DNA of 64,000 nt from a virus. Shown here in pieces: positions 33,427 to 40,724 of this stretch (positions within the stretch are counted from its first letter, which is position 1; each line of letters starts with the position of its first letter). The stretch lies in the IMG/VR virus record IMGVR_UViG_3300024354_000017, positions 19,280-83,279 of that record; one strand, written 5' to 3'. The notes beneath the pieces are model-generated. The model searched no databases, was not told the DNA's origin, and saw only the letters and a list, made by a program, of their open reading frames with translations. The position numbers and the translations under genes are program-made.

Positions 33427-33689
33427 CCAGTTTTTTTAGCGATATGTGGATAACCTTTGAGTTTGGCGGGTTTCTTCTTGACCTTAAACTCTTTCTCAAC
33501 ATAGTATTTGAGCAGCTCTGTTTGGATCATTTTGACCAAATCCGAACCGTTAGATTCCGGGCAGATGAACCGAACCGGACAGTGACCCCAACTCATATGC
33601 TCTAGGAATTGGTTGTAGTAGCGTCTGTGCATCTTGTTCCTTGGATCAAAGGCTACAAGGGGGCGGGCGTAGTATTCTAATTTGCTCAC
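33423..33689 (-). CDS. Small basic early protein
   Basis: 88 residues from GTG 33689, which overlaps the upstream TGA (GTGA). Very basic C-terminus (EFKVKKKPAKLKGYPHIAKKTG) suggests nucleic-acid binding. No named family. Confidence 0.62.
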   Translation of the reverse strand: MSKLEYYARPLVAFDPRNKMHRRYYNQFLEHMSWGHCPVRFICPESNGSDLVKMIQTELLKYYVEKEFKVKKKPAKLKGYPHIAKKTG

Positions 33690-33862
33690 GAATTTACAGT
33701 CTCAAACGGATCGTAGGAATCGTCTGTGGTTAGCCCGTTACCGGCGATCCAATCATAGACCATCTCTGTGGGGCACTCCAACATGAGAGCAATCATCTTA
33801 GGCGAATGACCTTCGATATACAGTTGCTCGATATCATAGGCAAGATCTGCGACTTTACTCAT
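33686..33862 (-). CDS. 58-residue helix-turn-helix-like regulator
   Basis: Begins MSKVADLAYDIEQLYIEGHS, then PKMIALMLECPTEMVYDWI, which reads as a helix-turn-helix of the type that asks 'which promoter': helix, IALML turn, recognition helix. Similar small proteins occur in T4-like phages. Coupled to both neighbours (ATGA upstream, GTGA downstream). Could regulate early transcription; binding site unknown. Confidence 0.65.
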   Translation of the reverse strand: MSKVADLAYDIEQLYIEGHSPKMIALMLECPTEMVYDWIAGNGLTTDDSYDPFETVNS

Positions 33863-33991
33863 TTAGCATTCTCCATAACTCCAGTTACAACCGTGTGGGT
33901 GGTATCAACAGCATTACCAACGATGGTCTTAGTAACAGCAGGGTACAGGACAGCCAATGTTAAAAATACTCCTAACAAGAATTTAAGCATT
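33860..33991 (-). CDS. 43-residue membrane microprotein
   Basis: MLKFLLGVFLTLAVLYPAVT is one hydrophobic helix, followed by a Thr/Val-rich tail. AGGAGTG site after a sigma-70 promoter. May be exported, since residues 1-18 resemble a signal peptide. First gene of a three-gene operon. Confidence 0.6.
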
Positions 33992-34022
33992 TTATCACTC
34001 CTTACTTTGTTACGATATCTAT

Positions 34023-34051
34023 ATTATACAACCAATCTACCTATCTGTCAA
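34023..34051 (-). promoter_or_regulatory. Sigma-70 promoter TTGACA-17-TATAAT
   Basis: -35 at 34046-34051, -10 at 34023-34028; drives 33991-33423. Confidence 0.87.
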
Positions 34052-34075
34052 GACCTAGATTCACGCACACACGTA

Positions 34076-34086
34076 GCAGCGGGGCC
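34076..34086. repeat. Dispersed GCAGCGGGGCC repeat, copy 1
   Basis: Exact 11-mer, followed by ACTT. Four more copies lie at 42614, 42840, 43040 and 43402. Confidence 0.6.
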
Positions 34087-34095
34087 ACTTAGGAA

Positions 34096-34117
34096 GTTGT
34101 GGCTTTTTAGCCACAAC
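34096..34117. terminator. Strong hairpin after the VWA gene
   Basis: GTTGTGGCT-TTTT-AGCCACAAC, a perfect 9-bp stem. No T-run follows on either strand, so it may be a 3'-end stabiliser or weak terminator for the minus-strand VWA gene. Confidence 0.5.
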
Positions 34118-34131
34118 CCCCGGCACTCCGG

Positions 34132-35337
34132 TTAGCCCGTTTCCTTTTCGTAGATAACAGTCTGACCAAAGGGTGCTTGAGCAGATGTGTTACCTTTAAC
34201 GATAAAGATTGTGTCGCAGTAGTCCTCAGGACCCCAACTACCGCAGGGATAGCCGTCTGTGAACATAATGAACTTCTTAGGGCGAATGTCATTCTCTTCC
34301 ATAAAGGTAAAGTTGACATCGAAGTCTGTGCCACCGCCACCTTGAGGTTCATACTCAACCAAGTCTTCAGCGTTGTCGTGGCTGATGCTTTGGTGATTGT
34401 AGATCTCTGTGTCAAAACACCACAGGTTGATCTTGAAGTCCTCGTATTGATCCATAATGCCTTTGATCTCAGAAAGGAATACAGTTGCATCCTCTTCACC
34501 GATCGAACCCGACATATCGATTGCAATAGCCACGTCAATGGTAGTTGCTTCTTTCATACCAGGAAGCACCGCACCTGAGTGTTGGCTCTTACGATTGTAG
34601 CGAGCGAATGAGTAGTCATTACGCACAATAGATTGGATCTCTTGCTGAACCAATTGGCGCCAGTCCATTTTAGGCTCAGTCATAGTCTTGATCATACGCA
34701 TAATGCCCGCAGGAGTCTTACCTGCACCAGCGGCCGCGGCACTTTGGATCATAGCCTCTTTGATCTCTTGACGCAGTTTCTCAGCTTCTTCCTTACTGAG
34801 CGTAGGCTTCTCTTTGCCGTCTTTGGTCTTGTCGCCAGGGCTACCAGCACCTTCTTCTTCTTTAATGTGCTCGTCCAAAAGGTCACCCAATTGCTTCAGC
34901 AGTTGATCCATAGGGATCTTCTCTGCTTGTTCATACAATTGATCGTAGATTTCTTCCCAAGCCATACCACGATACTTGGGATCGTAGCAGATCTTAACCT
35001 CGGTGATCTTCTCACCGATGCGTTCGTCTACAAGGATTTGGTTTACGGCATAGTCCTGTGCGATGTTAGACAGCATACGATCACGTGAACCTACGCGACC
35101 AAAGTGATCAAAAACGCAGTGGCAGATCTCGTGTGCCAGCAGGAACTCTAACTTCTTAACAGACAGTTTGTTAATGAAGTCCTTGTTATACATAAAGTCA
35201 CGGCCGTTAGTTGCCGCGGTAGGGCACCAGTCTGAAGCGTCCATCAAACGCATACGGGTGGCCATATTGCCGAAGAAGGGTGCTTTCAAAAGCAGGCCTA
35301 CTCGTGCAGTAGTTAGTTTCTCAACGATTGGATCCAT
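34132..35337 (-). CDS. VWA-domain protein with metallopeptidase-like N-terminus (MoxR partner)
   Basis: 401 residues. N-terminal zinc-peptidase-like domain: LEFLLAHEICHCVFDH holds HExxH at residues 69-73. The middle is a charged linker. The C-terminal VWA fold has the MIDAS elements: DMSGS, GGGGTDF and MFTDGYP. This is the architecture of putative metallopeptidase/VWA-like proteins that work with MoxR AAA+ ATPases. The MoxR gene is directly upstream (35444-36529). Together they probably remodel or extract metal-dependent target complexes; target unknown. Confidence 0.85.
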   Translation of the reverse strand: MDPIVEKLTTARVGLLLKAPFFGNMATRMRLMDASDWCPTAATNGRDFMYNKDFINKLSVKKLEFLLAHEICHCVFDHFGRVGSRDRMLSNIAQDYAVNQILVDERIGEKITEVKICYDPKYRGMAWEEIYDQLYEQAEKIPMDQLLKQLGDLLDEHIKEEEGAGSPGDKTKDGKEKPTLSKEEAEKLRQEIKEAMIQSAAAAGAGKTPAGIMRMIKTMTEPKMDWRQLVQQEIQSIVRNDYSFARYNRKSQHSGAVLPGMKEATTIDVAIAIDMSGSIGEEDATVFLSEIKGIMDQYEDFKINLWCFDTEIYNHQSISHDNAEDLVEYEPQGGGGTDFDVNFTFMEENDIRPKKFIMFTDGYPCGSWGPEDYCDTIFIVKGNTSAQAPFGQTVIYEKETG

Positions 35338-35362
35338 AAGTCGCTCTCCTTAGTATGTATAT

Positions 35363-35391
35363 ATTATAGCACCGGAAATCCAATGCGTCAA
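35363..35391 (-). promoter_or_regulatory. Sigma-70 promoter TTGACG-17-TATAAT
   Basis: -35 at 35386-35391, -10 at 35363-35368; drives the VWA gene. Confidence 0.82.
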
Positions 35392-35395
35392 CCGT

Positions 35396-35426
35396 AAAAA
35401 AAGGGTGTTGTATTTCTACAACACCC
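35396..35426 (-). terminator. Rho-independent terminator after MoxR gene
   Basis: Minus strand: GGGTGTTGTA / TACAACACCC 10-bp stem, 4-base loop, then seven T. Separates the MoxR and VWA transcripts. Confidence 0.87.
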
Positions 35427-35443
35427 CCGCAATGGGCGAGGTC

Positions 35444-36529
35444 TTAATTCTCCATTGCTGAAAGAACATACTTGCCGAAACGCTTGTGGAACTCGTCGAA
35501 CGACTTCATCTTAGTAGCGTCCAGGGGCAGGTCGTAGTTAGTAAGAGCAGTCTTTGCACCCATAACAACCAACTCTGTTGGGAAGTTAGCCATCATATAG
35601 GCAAAGAAGTTATCTGCCATACCGTCCCAGTCCTTGACCTTCTTCTCAGCACGGTCTTTCAACTCGTAGCAGAGTGAAACAGTCAACGAATACATCGCAG
35701 ACACTTCTTTGATCTGCAGGTCCTTGACCTTGCCATCCAAAATGTCTTCTGCCTTAGGCAGTTTGCCTGCGATCTTACGGTGAGCCATAAACTTATTGCT
35801 CAGACCGTCACCAACGGCACCCGCAATCAGGGTAGCCAAAGTCTCGTTGTCAACATCGTCGTCGCTGAGCAGGTCAGAAACGAACATCCAAGAACGAGGA
35901 GTAGCAAATGACTTGCTAGGGCTCTTAGGATCGAAGTCATACAGGTCTTGCTTGGCAAAGCCTACATAACCTACGACATCTGGATGCACCTTGTTCAAGG
36001 TAGCCCAGTCTTGCCAGTCATCAAAGTCCACTTTCATTTCCAAGTGAACGAAACGGTTAGCCAGCGGAGCAGGCATACGGTAGGTAACACCACGGTCACC
36101 TTCACGGTTACCAGCGGCGACTACGTCAACACCCTTAGGCAGTTCGTAGGTACCAACACGACGGTTCAGAATCAACTGATAGGCCGCGGCCTGAACAGCA
36201 GGAGGAGCAGAGTTCAATTCATCCAAGAAGATGATTGCCTTGCTATCTGGGTCCACAGGCAGTTCTGCAGGAGGAGCCCAAGTCATTTTGCCTTGATCGG
36301 CATTGTAATAAGGAATACCCTTGATGTCGGTGGGCTCCCAAAGTGCTAGGCGGACGTCGATGACCTCACGACCTGCGTCTTCACCGATCTGCTTGACGAG
36401 ATCGGATTTACCAATGCCTGGAGGACCCCACAGGAACACTGGACGGCGAACATTGACCGCCTTACGAATTGCCTTCTTGGCGTTTTTAGGACCAACTTGG
36501 CGAACGGAAACATCTACTTGCTTTGACAT
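35444..36529 (-). CDS. MoxR-family AAA+ ATPase
   Basis: 361 residues. Walker A GPPGIGKS at residues 35-42, Walker B AIIFLDELNSAP, sensor 1 VVAAGNREGD and a downstream sensor/arginine-finger region (MPAPLANRFVHLE). These are the MoxR subgroup features. Acts as a chaperone-like ATPase with a VWA-domain partner, here the adjacent gene. Expressed from its own near-perfect early promoter. Confidence 0.9.
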   Translation of the reverse strand: MSKQVDVSVRQVGPKNAKKAIRKAVNVRRPVFLWGPPGIGKSDLVKQIGEDAGREVIDVRLALWEPTDIKGIPYYNADQGKMTWAPPAELPVDPDSKAIIFLDELNSAPPAVQAAAYQLILNRRVGTYELPKGVDVVAAGNREGDRGVTYRMPAPLANRFVHLEMKVDFDDWQDWATLNKVHPDVVGYVGFAKQDLYDFDPKSPSKSFATPRSWMFVSDLLSDDDVDNETLATLIAGAVGDGLSNKFMAHRKIAGKLPKAEDILDGKVKDLQIKEVSAMYSLTVSLCYELKDRAEKKVKDWDGMADNFFAYMMANFPTELVVMGAKTALTNYDLPLDATKMKSFDEFHKRFGKYVLSAMEN

Positions 36530-36578
36530 AAGACCTCGCTTAAAAAACAGTTAAAACAATTACTCTCTCAGTATCATT

Positions 36579-36607
36579 ATTGTAGCACCAGGTGCCCAAC
36601 CTGTCAA
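36579..36607 (-). promoter_or_regulatory. Sigma-70 promoter TTGACA-17-TACAAT
   Basis: -35 at 36602-36607 contains the upstream gene's TGA stop; -10 at 36579-36584. Drives the MoxR gene. Confidence 0.87.
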
Positions 36608-37245
36608 CTGATGATTTTCACATAATTTAGGGCTGTTGTTTTATCGCCACGATGCTGTTTGATCTTGGCCTTCACCCGCAGTTCACCTTCTACAGCACGT
36701 GAGAACCAAAAGTCCACAAATGACTCACCTGCACGGGCGTAGATCTTGAACTTGTTGTATTCAGGATTGTAACGCGAACGTATTACAGTCAGAGAGATCA
36801 CAACAGTATCCCCTACAGCGCCCGGGAGTTGCTCACTTTGGAACAGTTCTCGTTTCATCTCCGTCCGGGATTGCTCCATGCGAGCTGACTGGGGCAAGCA
36901 GCTGACAATGGCGAAGTCCAACATATCACGGCCCGTGAACTCGTCCTTTTGGGCAATCTTGAGAGCAGTCTGCTCGAAGTCTGTGATCTTCCCAGTCAGC
37001 AGCTTCATGGTGAAGGTGTTGATCTGTGCGCGATATTGCTGTCCCTGAGCGATCTCTTCTGCTGTAGGCTGCACATTGTCGCGGAGCCATTGCTTGACCA
37101 AGACCTTGTTTGGTTGCTTGATCACGGTGTTGTAGTCTATCCCGTGGGTGGCAGTAGCAGCATAGACTGGCTCTTTGCAGTAGCCGCCATTTTGAACATC
37201 AGCCCTAACAGCCAGGCCCCATACTTGATCTGCTGTGAATTGCAT
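36604..37245 (-). CDS. Unknown early protein
   Basis: 213 residues. Two parts: an N-terminal helical part (DQVWGLAVRADVQNGG, EEIAQGQQYRAQ) and a beta-rich C-terminal part (VVISLTVIRSRYN..KIYARAGESF). No catalytic motif recognised. The last strand ends KIIS* with the TGA inside the next promoter. Confidence 0.68.
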   Translation of the reverse strand: MQFTADQVWGLAVRADVQNGGYCKEPVYAATATHGIDYNTVIKQPNKVLVKQWLRDNVQPTAEEIAQGQQYRAQINTFTMKLLTGKITDFEQTALKIAQKDEFTGRDMLDFAIVSCLPQSARMEQSRTEMKRELFQSEQLPGAVGDTVVISLTVIRSRYNPEYNKFKIYARAGESFVDFWFSRAVEGELRVKAKIKQHRGDKTTALNYVKIIS

Positions 37246-37272
37246 TCTTCGCTCCGTTGTCTAACTGTCTCT

Positions 37273-37301
37273 ATTATATAGCTGATCGCCCAAGTTGTCA
37301 A
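37273..37301 (-). promoter_or_regulatory. Sigma-70 promoter TTGACA-17-TATAAT
   Basis: -35 at 37296-37301, -10 at 37273-37278; drives the 213-aa gene. Confidence 0.87.
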
Positions 37302-37349
37302 CCGGTTTGGAGAGTGCCGGCCGGTGTGGCATTTTTGCAACATCCAGCC

Positions 37350-37377
37350 AAAAGAAAAGCCGCTGTAGTAGCGGCTC
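37350..37377 (-). terminator. Rho-independent terminator after winged-helix gene
   Basis: Minus strand: AGCCGCT / AGCGGCT stem, 5-base loop, then TTTTCTTTT. Confidence 0.78.
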
Positions 37378-37426
37378 AAAGAAAGTCCCCGGGAGCGAAT
37401 CGGATCGTTTACTTTAGGAGCGACTC

Positions 37427-37699
37427 TTAAAGAGTGATACCCATTGCGCGAGCTTTGTAGCCAAGTGCTACGATCTCACGGCTTGGTTGGCCCAACTCGT
37501 ATTCGGTAACAGTCACACCGTTGCCAGCAACACGAGTGTTGGCATAAACAGCGTAACCATGCTGACGAATGCGGCTTGCTTCAGCAGCCAAGTTACCTAC
37601 GCCGAAACGCTTAGTTGCTTCGGATTGGGTAAGTTTTGCACCATTGTAAAGTGCGTTGAAGACCTTGAAAGTCTTGGTGTCTTTAGAAATGCGTTTCAT
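37427..37699 (-). CDS. Winged helix-turn-helix DNA-binding protein
   Basis: 90 residues, basic. FNALYNGAKLTQSEATKRFG, then a recognition helix (NLAAEASRIRQHGY) and a beta-hairpin wing (YANTRVAGNGVTVTEYEL) make a compact winged-helix domain. AAGGAA precedes the ATG. A perfect 8-bp inverted repeat spans its own -10 box, so autorepression is likely. Stand-alone unit with a terminator. Confidence 0.78.
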   Translation of the reverse strand: MKRISKDTKTFKVFNALYNGAKLTQSEATKRFGVGNLAAEASRIRQHGYAVYANTRVAGNGVTVTEYELGQPSREIVALGYKARAMGITL

Positions 37700-37741
37700 T
37701 TTGTTTCCTTTTAAGTTAATATAGCTGATTACTTGTTCTTC

Positions 37742-37768
37742 AGCGTTCTTAAATATTAGCAGAACGCT
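37742..37768. promoter_or_regulatory. Inverted-repeat operator AGCGTTCT-N11-AGAACGCT
   Basis: Arms at 37742-37749 and 37761-37768, perfect over 8 bp, bracketing the -10 of the winged-helix gene. Good candidate autoregulatory site. Confidence 0.7.
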
Positions 37769-37781
37769 CTGGAAGAATCAA
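37753..37781 (-). promoter_or_regulatory. Sigma-70 promoter TTGATT-17-TAATAT
   Basis: -35 at 37776-37781, -10 at 37753-37758, weaker than most here; overlapped by the inverted repeat. Confidence 0.65.
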
Positions 37782-37783
37782 CC

Positions 37784-37981
37784 TCAATCTTTCCTTTTTA
37801 CGGATACATTCGCTCGAAAGAAAGTTCCTAGGATCACAACAGCAGCCCAAGTAGCCAAACCAAATTCAATAGCCAGGCTAGGGAACAGCGTGTTCAGTGA
37901 CCAGATCACAAGCCACGGTCCAATCGCCAACAATACAACGATCAGCAAGAATGCCAATGCGATCTTAATTACGGTACTCAT
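37784..37981 (-). CDS. Small two-TM membrane protein
   Basis: 65 residues: IKIALAFLLIVVLLAIGPWLVIW and LATWAAVVILGTFF are hydrophobic helices; the C-terminus is basic (VSVKRKD). Last gene of the AAA ATPase operon, overlapping its upstream neighbour by 4 bases. Function unknown. Confidence 0.65.
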   Translation of the reverse strand: MSTVIKIALAFLLIVVLLAIGPWLVIWSLNTLFPSLAIEFGLATWAAVVILGTFFRANVSVKRKD

Positions 37982-38208
37982 AGTAATTCTCCTATCTCTT
38001 CTGCTAGTTTAACAGACTCGATTTCCTTTTGCAAGAGCTTTTCTGCTCGTTTTCCATTTACTGAAGTGCCACCCTGATATACTTTGTAGAAGTGGTCAGC
38101 ACAGTAGCTCTTTCCAGTTAGATTGGGCTTACCGCAGTAGTGAACAGAACCCTTGCGGGGGTCCTGTTCGGGCCCAATCCACTGACAGGTCAGCGGACGG
38201 TAATCCAT
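37978..38208 (-). CDS. GcrA-like zinc-binding small protein
   Basis: 76 residues. TCQWIG...HYCGKPNLTGKSYCADHFYKVY has the C-x(n)-CG..-x(n)-G-x-YC-x-x-H layout at the C-terminal end of GcrA-type regulators of alphaproteobacteria. The rest is a helical tail. GcrA controls sigma-70 transcription of methylated promoters in Caulobacter, so a transcription-related role is conceivable. Only this short motif supports it. Confidence 0.55.
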   Translation of the reverse strand: MDYRPLTCQWIGPEQDPRKGSVHYCGKPNLTGKSYCADHFYKVYQGGTSVNGKRAEKLLQKEIESVKLAEEIGELL

Positions 38209-39314
38209 TATGCAATTCCTTTCATAACAGTGACCTTGGCCATATTCTGCCAGTTAGATGGGAAGCTCTTGCGCAGGTCTGCGACTTTGAGCACAGTACG
38301 CAGGCTCAGTTCACGCATAGTAGCGCGATTGTCGTCGATGAAGCTGACAACCTCATCTTTGGCAATGTCCTCCAGCTCGTAGCTATCCAACATACCATCC
38401 TTGACAATCTGCTTGATACGCAGTACCTTCTCGCGATCTGTGTCCATACGCAGATCAATATAGTGACAGCGTGACTCTAGGGCCGCCAAGTGCTCCTGCA
38501 GTTTCTTAGAGCGAACGTTCTCAAACTTCAAGTTAGTGATAAAGATAGCACCACCCTTGAACTCGAAACGATCTGGCACTCCTTCTGAACGAAGCAGACG
38601 GCTGTCAGTGTTCCACGAAATGGTACGCTTCTTGCTAGAGTCCAAAGCGGCCTTAAGAATGTTAAGTGCAATGTCGTCCAAAAGAATTGAGTCACAGTCG
38701 TCGAACACAAGAATGTTCTTAGCGTCTGAGTATTTGTAGAGCTTAGTGTACAGACCAATGGCTGACATTGCGCCCTTGACGATCTCATATTTGGGCTTAC
38801 GCTGACCCATCATATCAAACAGATCGTCTTTGGCAAGTACTTCTTCAACGCCAAAGGATTTGCCCACACCTGGAGGGCCTGTGACGATCATAGCACGTAC
38901 ATCACCATTCTTGACAGCTTTAGTCATATCTTTGAGGATGTCAAAGCGCAGACGAGTGCGTTCGATGATGTCCTCGTCGGACTCGTGTGCTACAGCAGTA
39001 TCGGGCACCTTGATCTGAGTGAAATCGGTGACCTCTGCGCCTTTGGCACTCTTTGACTTTAAAGCAGTCAGCATTGATACCCCTTGTGGAATTTGTGTTG
39101 CTTGAACAGTACCTGCGACAGCATAGTCGCCCTGACGGCACTTGATTCGGATATTGCGCTCAGGGAAGCCCTCTACACTAGTACCATCAACAGTAACATA
39201 GCCGTCGCCGTTCTTAGACACTTTGTAATCTTCTACAAGATTAAAAGTAAGTCCTGCAACGTTAACAGGTTGACCCTTGATGTTGTACCAGCCTTCAGTG
39301 AATGTAATCTGCAT
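38208..39314 (-). CDS. AAA ATPase
   Basis: 368 residues. N-terminal beta-rich part (about 1-100), then a AAA core: VTGPPGVGKSFG (Walker A), ILVFDDCDSIL (Walker B with DDCD), GGAIFITNLKF (sensor 1). C-terminal helical lid. Not obviously MoxR, FtsH or clamp-loader type. Three-gene operon with the GcrA-like and membrane proteins. May remodel host complexes early in infection. Confidence 0.85.
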   Translation of the reverse strand: MQITFTEGWYNIKGQPVNVAGLTFNLVEDYKVSKNGDGYVTVDGTSVEGFPERNIRIKCRQGDYAVAGTVQATQIPQGVSMLTALKSKSAKGAEVTDFTQIKVPDTAVAHESDEDIIERTRLRFDILKDMTKAVKNGDVRAMIVTGPPGVGKSFGVEEVLAKDDLFDMMGQRKPKYEIVKGAMSAIGLYTKLYKYSDAKNILVFDDCDSILLDDIALNILKAALDSSKKRTISWNTDSRLLRSEGVPDRFEFKGGAIFITNLKFENVRSKKLQEHLAALESRCHYIDLRMDTDREKVLRIKQIVKDGMLDSYELEDIAKDEVVSFIDDNRATMRELSLRTVLKVADLRKSFPSNWQNMAKVTVMKGIA

Positions 39315-39344
39315 CTTCGCTCCGTTTTGTTTAACTATGACTCT

Positions 39345-39373
39345 ATTGTACCATCAAACAGCCAACCTGTCAA
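39345..39373 (-). promoter_or_regulatory. Sigma-70 promoter TTGACA-17-TACAAT
   Basis: -35 at 39368-39373, -10 at 39345-39350; drives 39314-37784. Confidence 0.86.
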
Positions 39374-39381
39374 CCCCTAAA

Positions 39382-39405
39382 AATAACCCTTAGTCTTCTA
39401 GGGTT
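39382..39405 (-). terminator. Possible terminator overlapping a stop codon
   Basis: Minus strand AACCCTAG-AAGA-CTAAGGGTT (one bulge) then ATTTTT; the TAA stop is in the right arm. Confidence 0.55.
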
Positions 39406-39830
39406 TCTGCTTCCATCAACACAGCAGCGAGCAAGCGGTAGGGGCGTCCGTATTCGGAAACATACCACTGATCGTCCGAACGGAAGATATACTCGTATTC
39501 CTCGTACTGGTGATCCTTGACGTAGGCTTCGTAGTTAGCGAAAACAGCAGCTTCAGTATCGCTCTCACCACGATCTCGACCGTAGGCACAGGTCCAGTTG
39601 TTGCGGTGATCTTCGTTGGTATAGCGAGCATCGAAGTCGTGAGGCTCACCGATCTCAGGACGCAGCGAGCTGATCGATCCCAAGAGCATGAGTGCCAGGA
39701 CCTTGGCACGATCTGTATAATGTTCGCTGAGAATTTGACCGTTGTGATCAATGTAGCCGTCCCAGTGGCAGTAGATCTGCATTACGCGGCCGTCGGGTTG
39801 CTCCATTGCAATAGTGCTTCGTGTAGCCAT
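39390..39830 (-). CDS. Conserved-looking phage early protein
   Basis: 146 residues. MATRSTIAMEQPDGRVMQIY and HWDGYIDHNGQILSEHY resemble a protein found in many phages without known function. Acidic and aromatic C-terminus (YEEYEYIFRSDDQWY). Own promoter with an inverted repeat in its spacer. Confidence 0.72.
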   Translation of the reverse strand: MATRSTIAMEQPDGRVMQIYCHWDGYIDHNGQILSEHYTDRAKVLALMLLGSISSLRPEIGEPHDFDARYTNEDHRNNWTCAYGRDRGESDTEAAVFANYEAYVKDHQYEEYEYIFRSDDQWYVSEYGRPYRLLAAVLMEAETLED

Positions 39831-39859
39831 TGTTCGCTCCTGTGTGTTGCTAAGCCTAT

Positions 39860-39888
39860 ATTATAACAGGGCCCGTAGGCCCTGTCAA
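39860..39888 (-). promoter_or_regulatory. Sigma-70 promoter TTGACA-17-TATAAT with palindromic spacer
   Basis: -35 at 39883-39888, -10 at 39860-39865. The spacer contains ACAGGGCC-N4-GGCCCTGT (39866-39885), an operator-like or hairpin element. Confidence 0.85.
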
Positions 39889-39892
39889 CCCC

Positions 39893-40246
39893 TTAAATTG
39901 CTTCAAATGCCTTAAGGGCTTCTTGTGCGCTCTCGTCCAAATAGACAGCGTCCATAGCCCGTTGCTTCTCAGCGGCTACCAACTTGCGATATGCTTCCAG
40001 CTCTGCTTTCTTTGCTTCCATAGCAGGCCACTCCACGTCCGTAGGGTTGAGGTAAGGACCCGTGTAGTCTACCTTGTCTGCTTTAAGGGTAATCTCGCCT
40101 GAGCGGATGCCCTCAAAGACCATACCCCACGTAGGCTGTTCTGGACGGCCACTTGCGCCGTAAAGTTCTACAGCCTTAGCCTGCACCTTCTCTTGTGCTA
40201 CTTCGTTAAGACGACGGACAAAATACTCACGTGCTTGCGCTTCCAT
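39893..40246 (-). CDS. Small helical early protein
   Basis: 117 residues from ATG 40246 (AAGGAGCGAAAC upstream); an open frame to 40309 runs through the promoter. Helical and Ala/Glu/Lys-rich, with a W-M-V-F-E-G-I-R segment. No recognised family. Confidence 0.65.
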   Translation of the reverse strand: MEAQAREYFVRRLNEVAQEKVQAKAVELYGASGRPEQPTWGMVFEGIRSGEITLKADKVDYTGPYLNPTDVEWPAMEAKKAELEAYRKLVAAEKQRAMDAVYLDESAQEALKAFEAI

Positions 40247-40280
40247 AGTTTCGCTCCTTAGTTGCGTTGTTGAAGTGTTT

Positions 40281-40309
40281 ATTATACTGTCAAAAGCAGG
40301 GGCTGTCAA
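40281..40309 (-). promoter_or_regulatory. Sigma-70 promoter TTGACA-17-TATAAT
   Basis: -35 at 40304-40309, -10 at 40281-40286. CAGGGG / CCCCTG inverted arms flank the -35. Confidence 0.86.
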
Positions 40310-40321
40310 CCCCTGTTGTTT

Positions 40322-40666
40322 TTATGCAAACAAATTAAACTTTGCATCCCACGCACTAATAAACGCAGCGCCTACGTCTAAGCTAACGTAATTGTCGCCT
40401 TGCATCCCTTGCTCGCTATAGTCTATGTCTAAGTTGTTAAGACCCTGCAGCGCGAGGAAGTTGCGCAAGTCTGTCATAAATCCCTCGTCTGTGTAAATGA
40501 GACCGTCTGTGTCTACATCCCAAAACTTAGTGTTAAAGTATACACGCAGCTCGCCGAAGTCTTTTTCGTCGTTTACATATGCAAGTCGCATATCTGTAAC
40601 GTGTACAGGCTTTGCAACGTTAGACCAGTAGCCGTCGCCGCTAGTGCTAAAAATTGTCTGTTTCAT
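40322..40666 (-). CDS. Unknown early protein
   Basis: 114 residues, beta-rich (LAYVNDEKDFGELRVYFNTKFWD) with an acidic surface. AAGGAGCG site. Unlike its neighbours it uses runs of ACG/GCG-ended and CGT codons. No recognised family. Confidence 0.65.
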   Translation of the reverse strand: MKQTIFSTSGDGYWSNVAKPVHVTDMRLAYVNDEKDFGELRVYFNTKFWDVDTDGLIYTDEGFMTDLRNFLALQGLNNLDIDYSEQGMQGDNYVSLDVGAAFISAWDAKFNLFA

Positions 40667-40695
40667 TTCGCGCTCCTTTGTGTTACTAAGTCTCT

Positions 40696-40724
40696 ATTGT
40701 ATGCTCACGCAGCCAATTTGTCAA
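40696..40724 (-). promoter_or_regulatory. Sigma-70 promoter TTGACA-17-TACAAT
   Basis: -35 at 40719-40724 inside the upstream gene's VDK codons, -10 at 40696-40701. Confidence 0.86.

Noticed and set aside
35486-36554. Plus-strand open frames opposite the MoxR gene
   Set aside because: They mirror a strongly conserved gene on the other strand and have no domain, promoter or ribosome site of their own.
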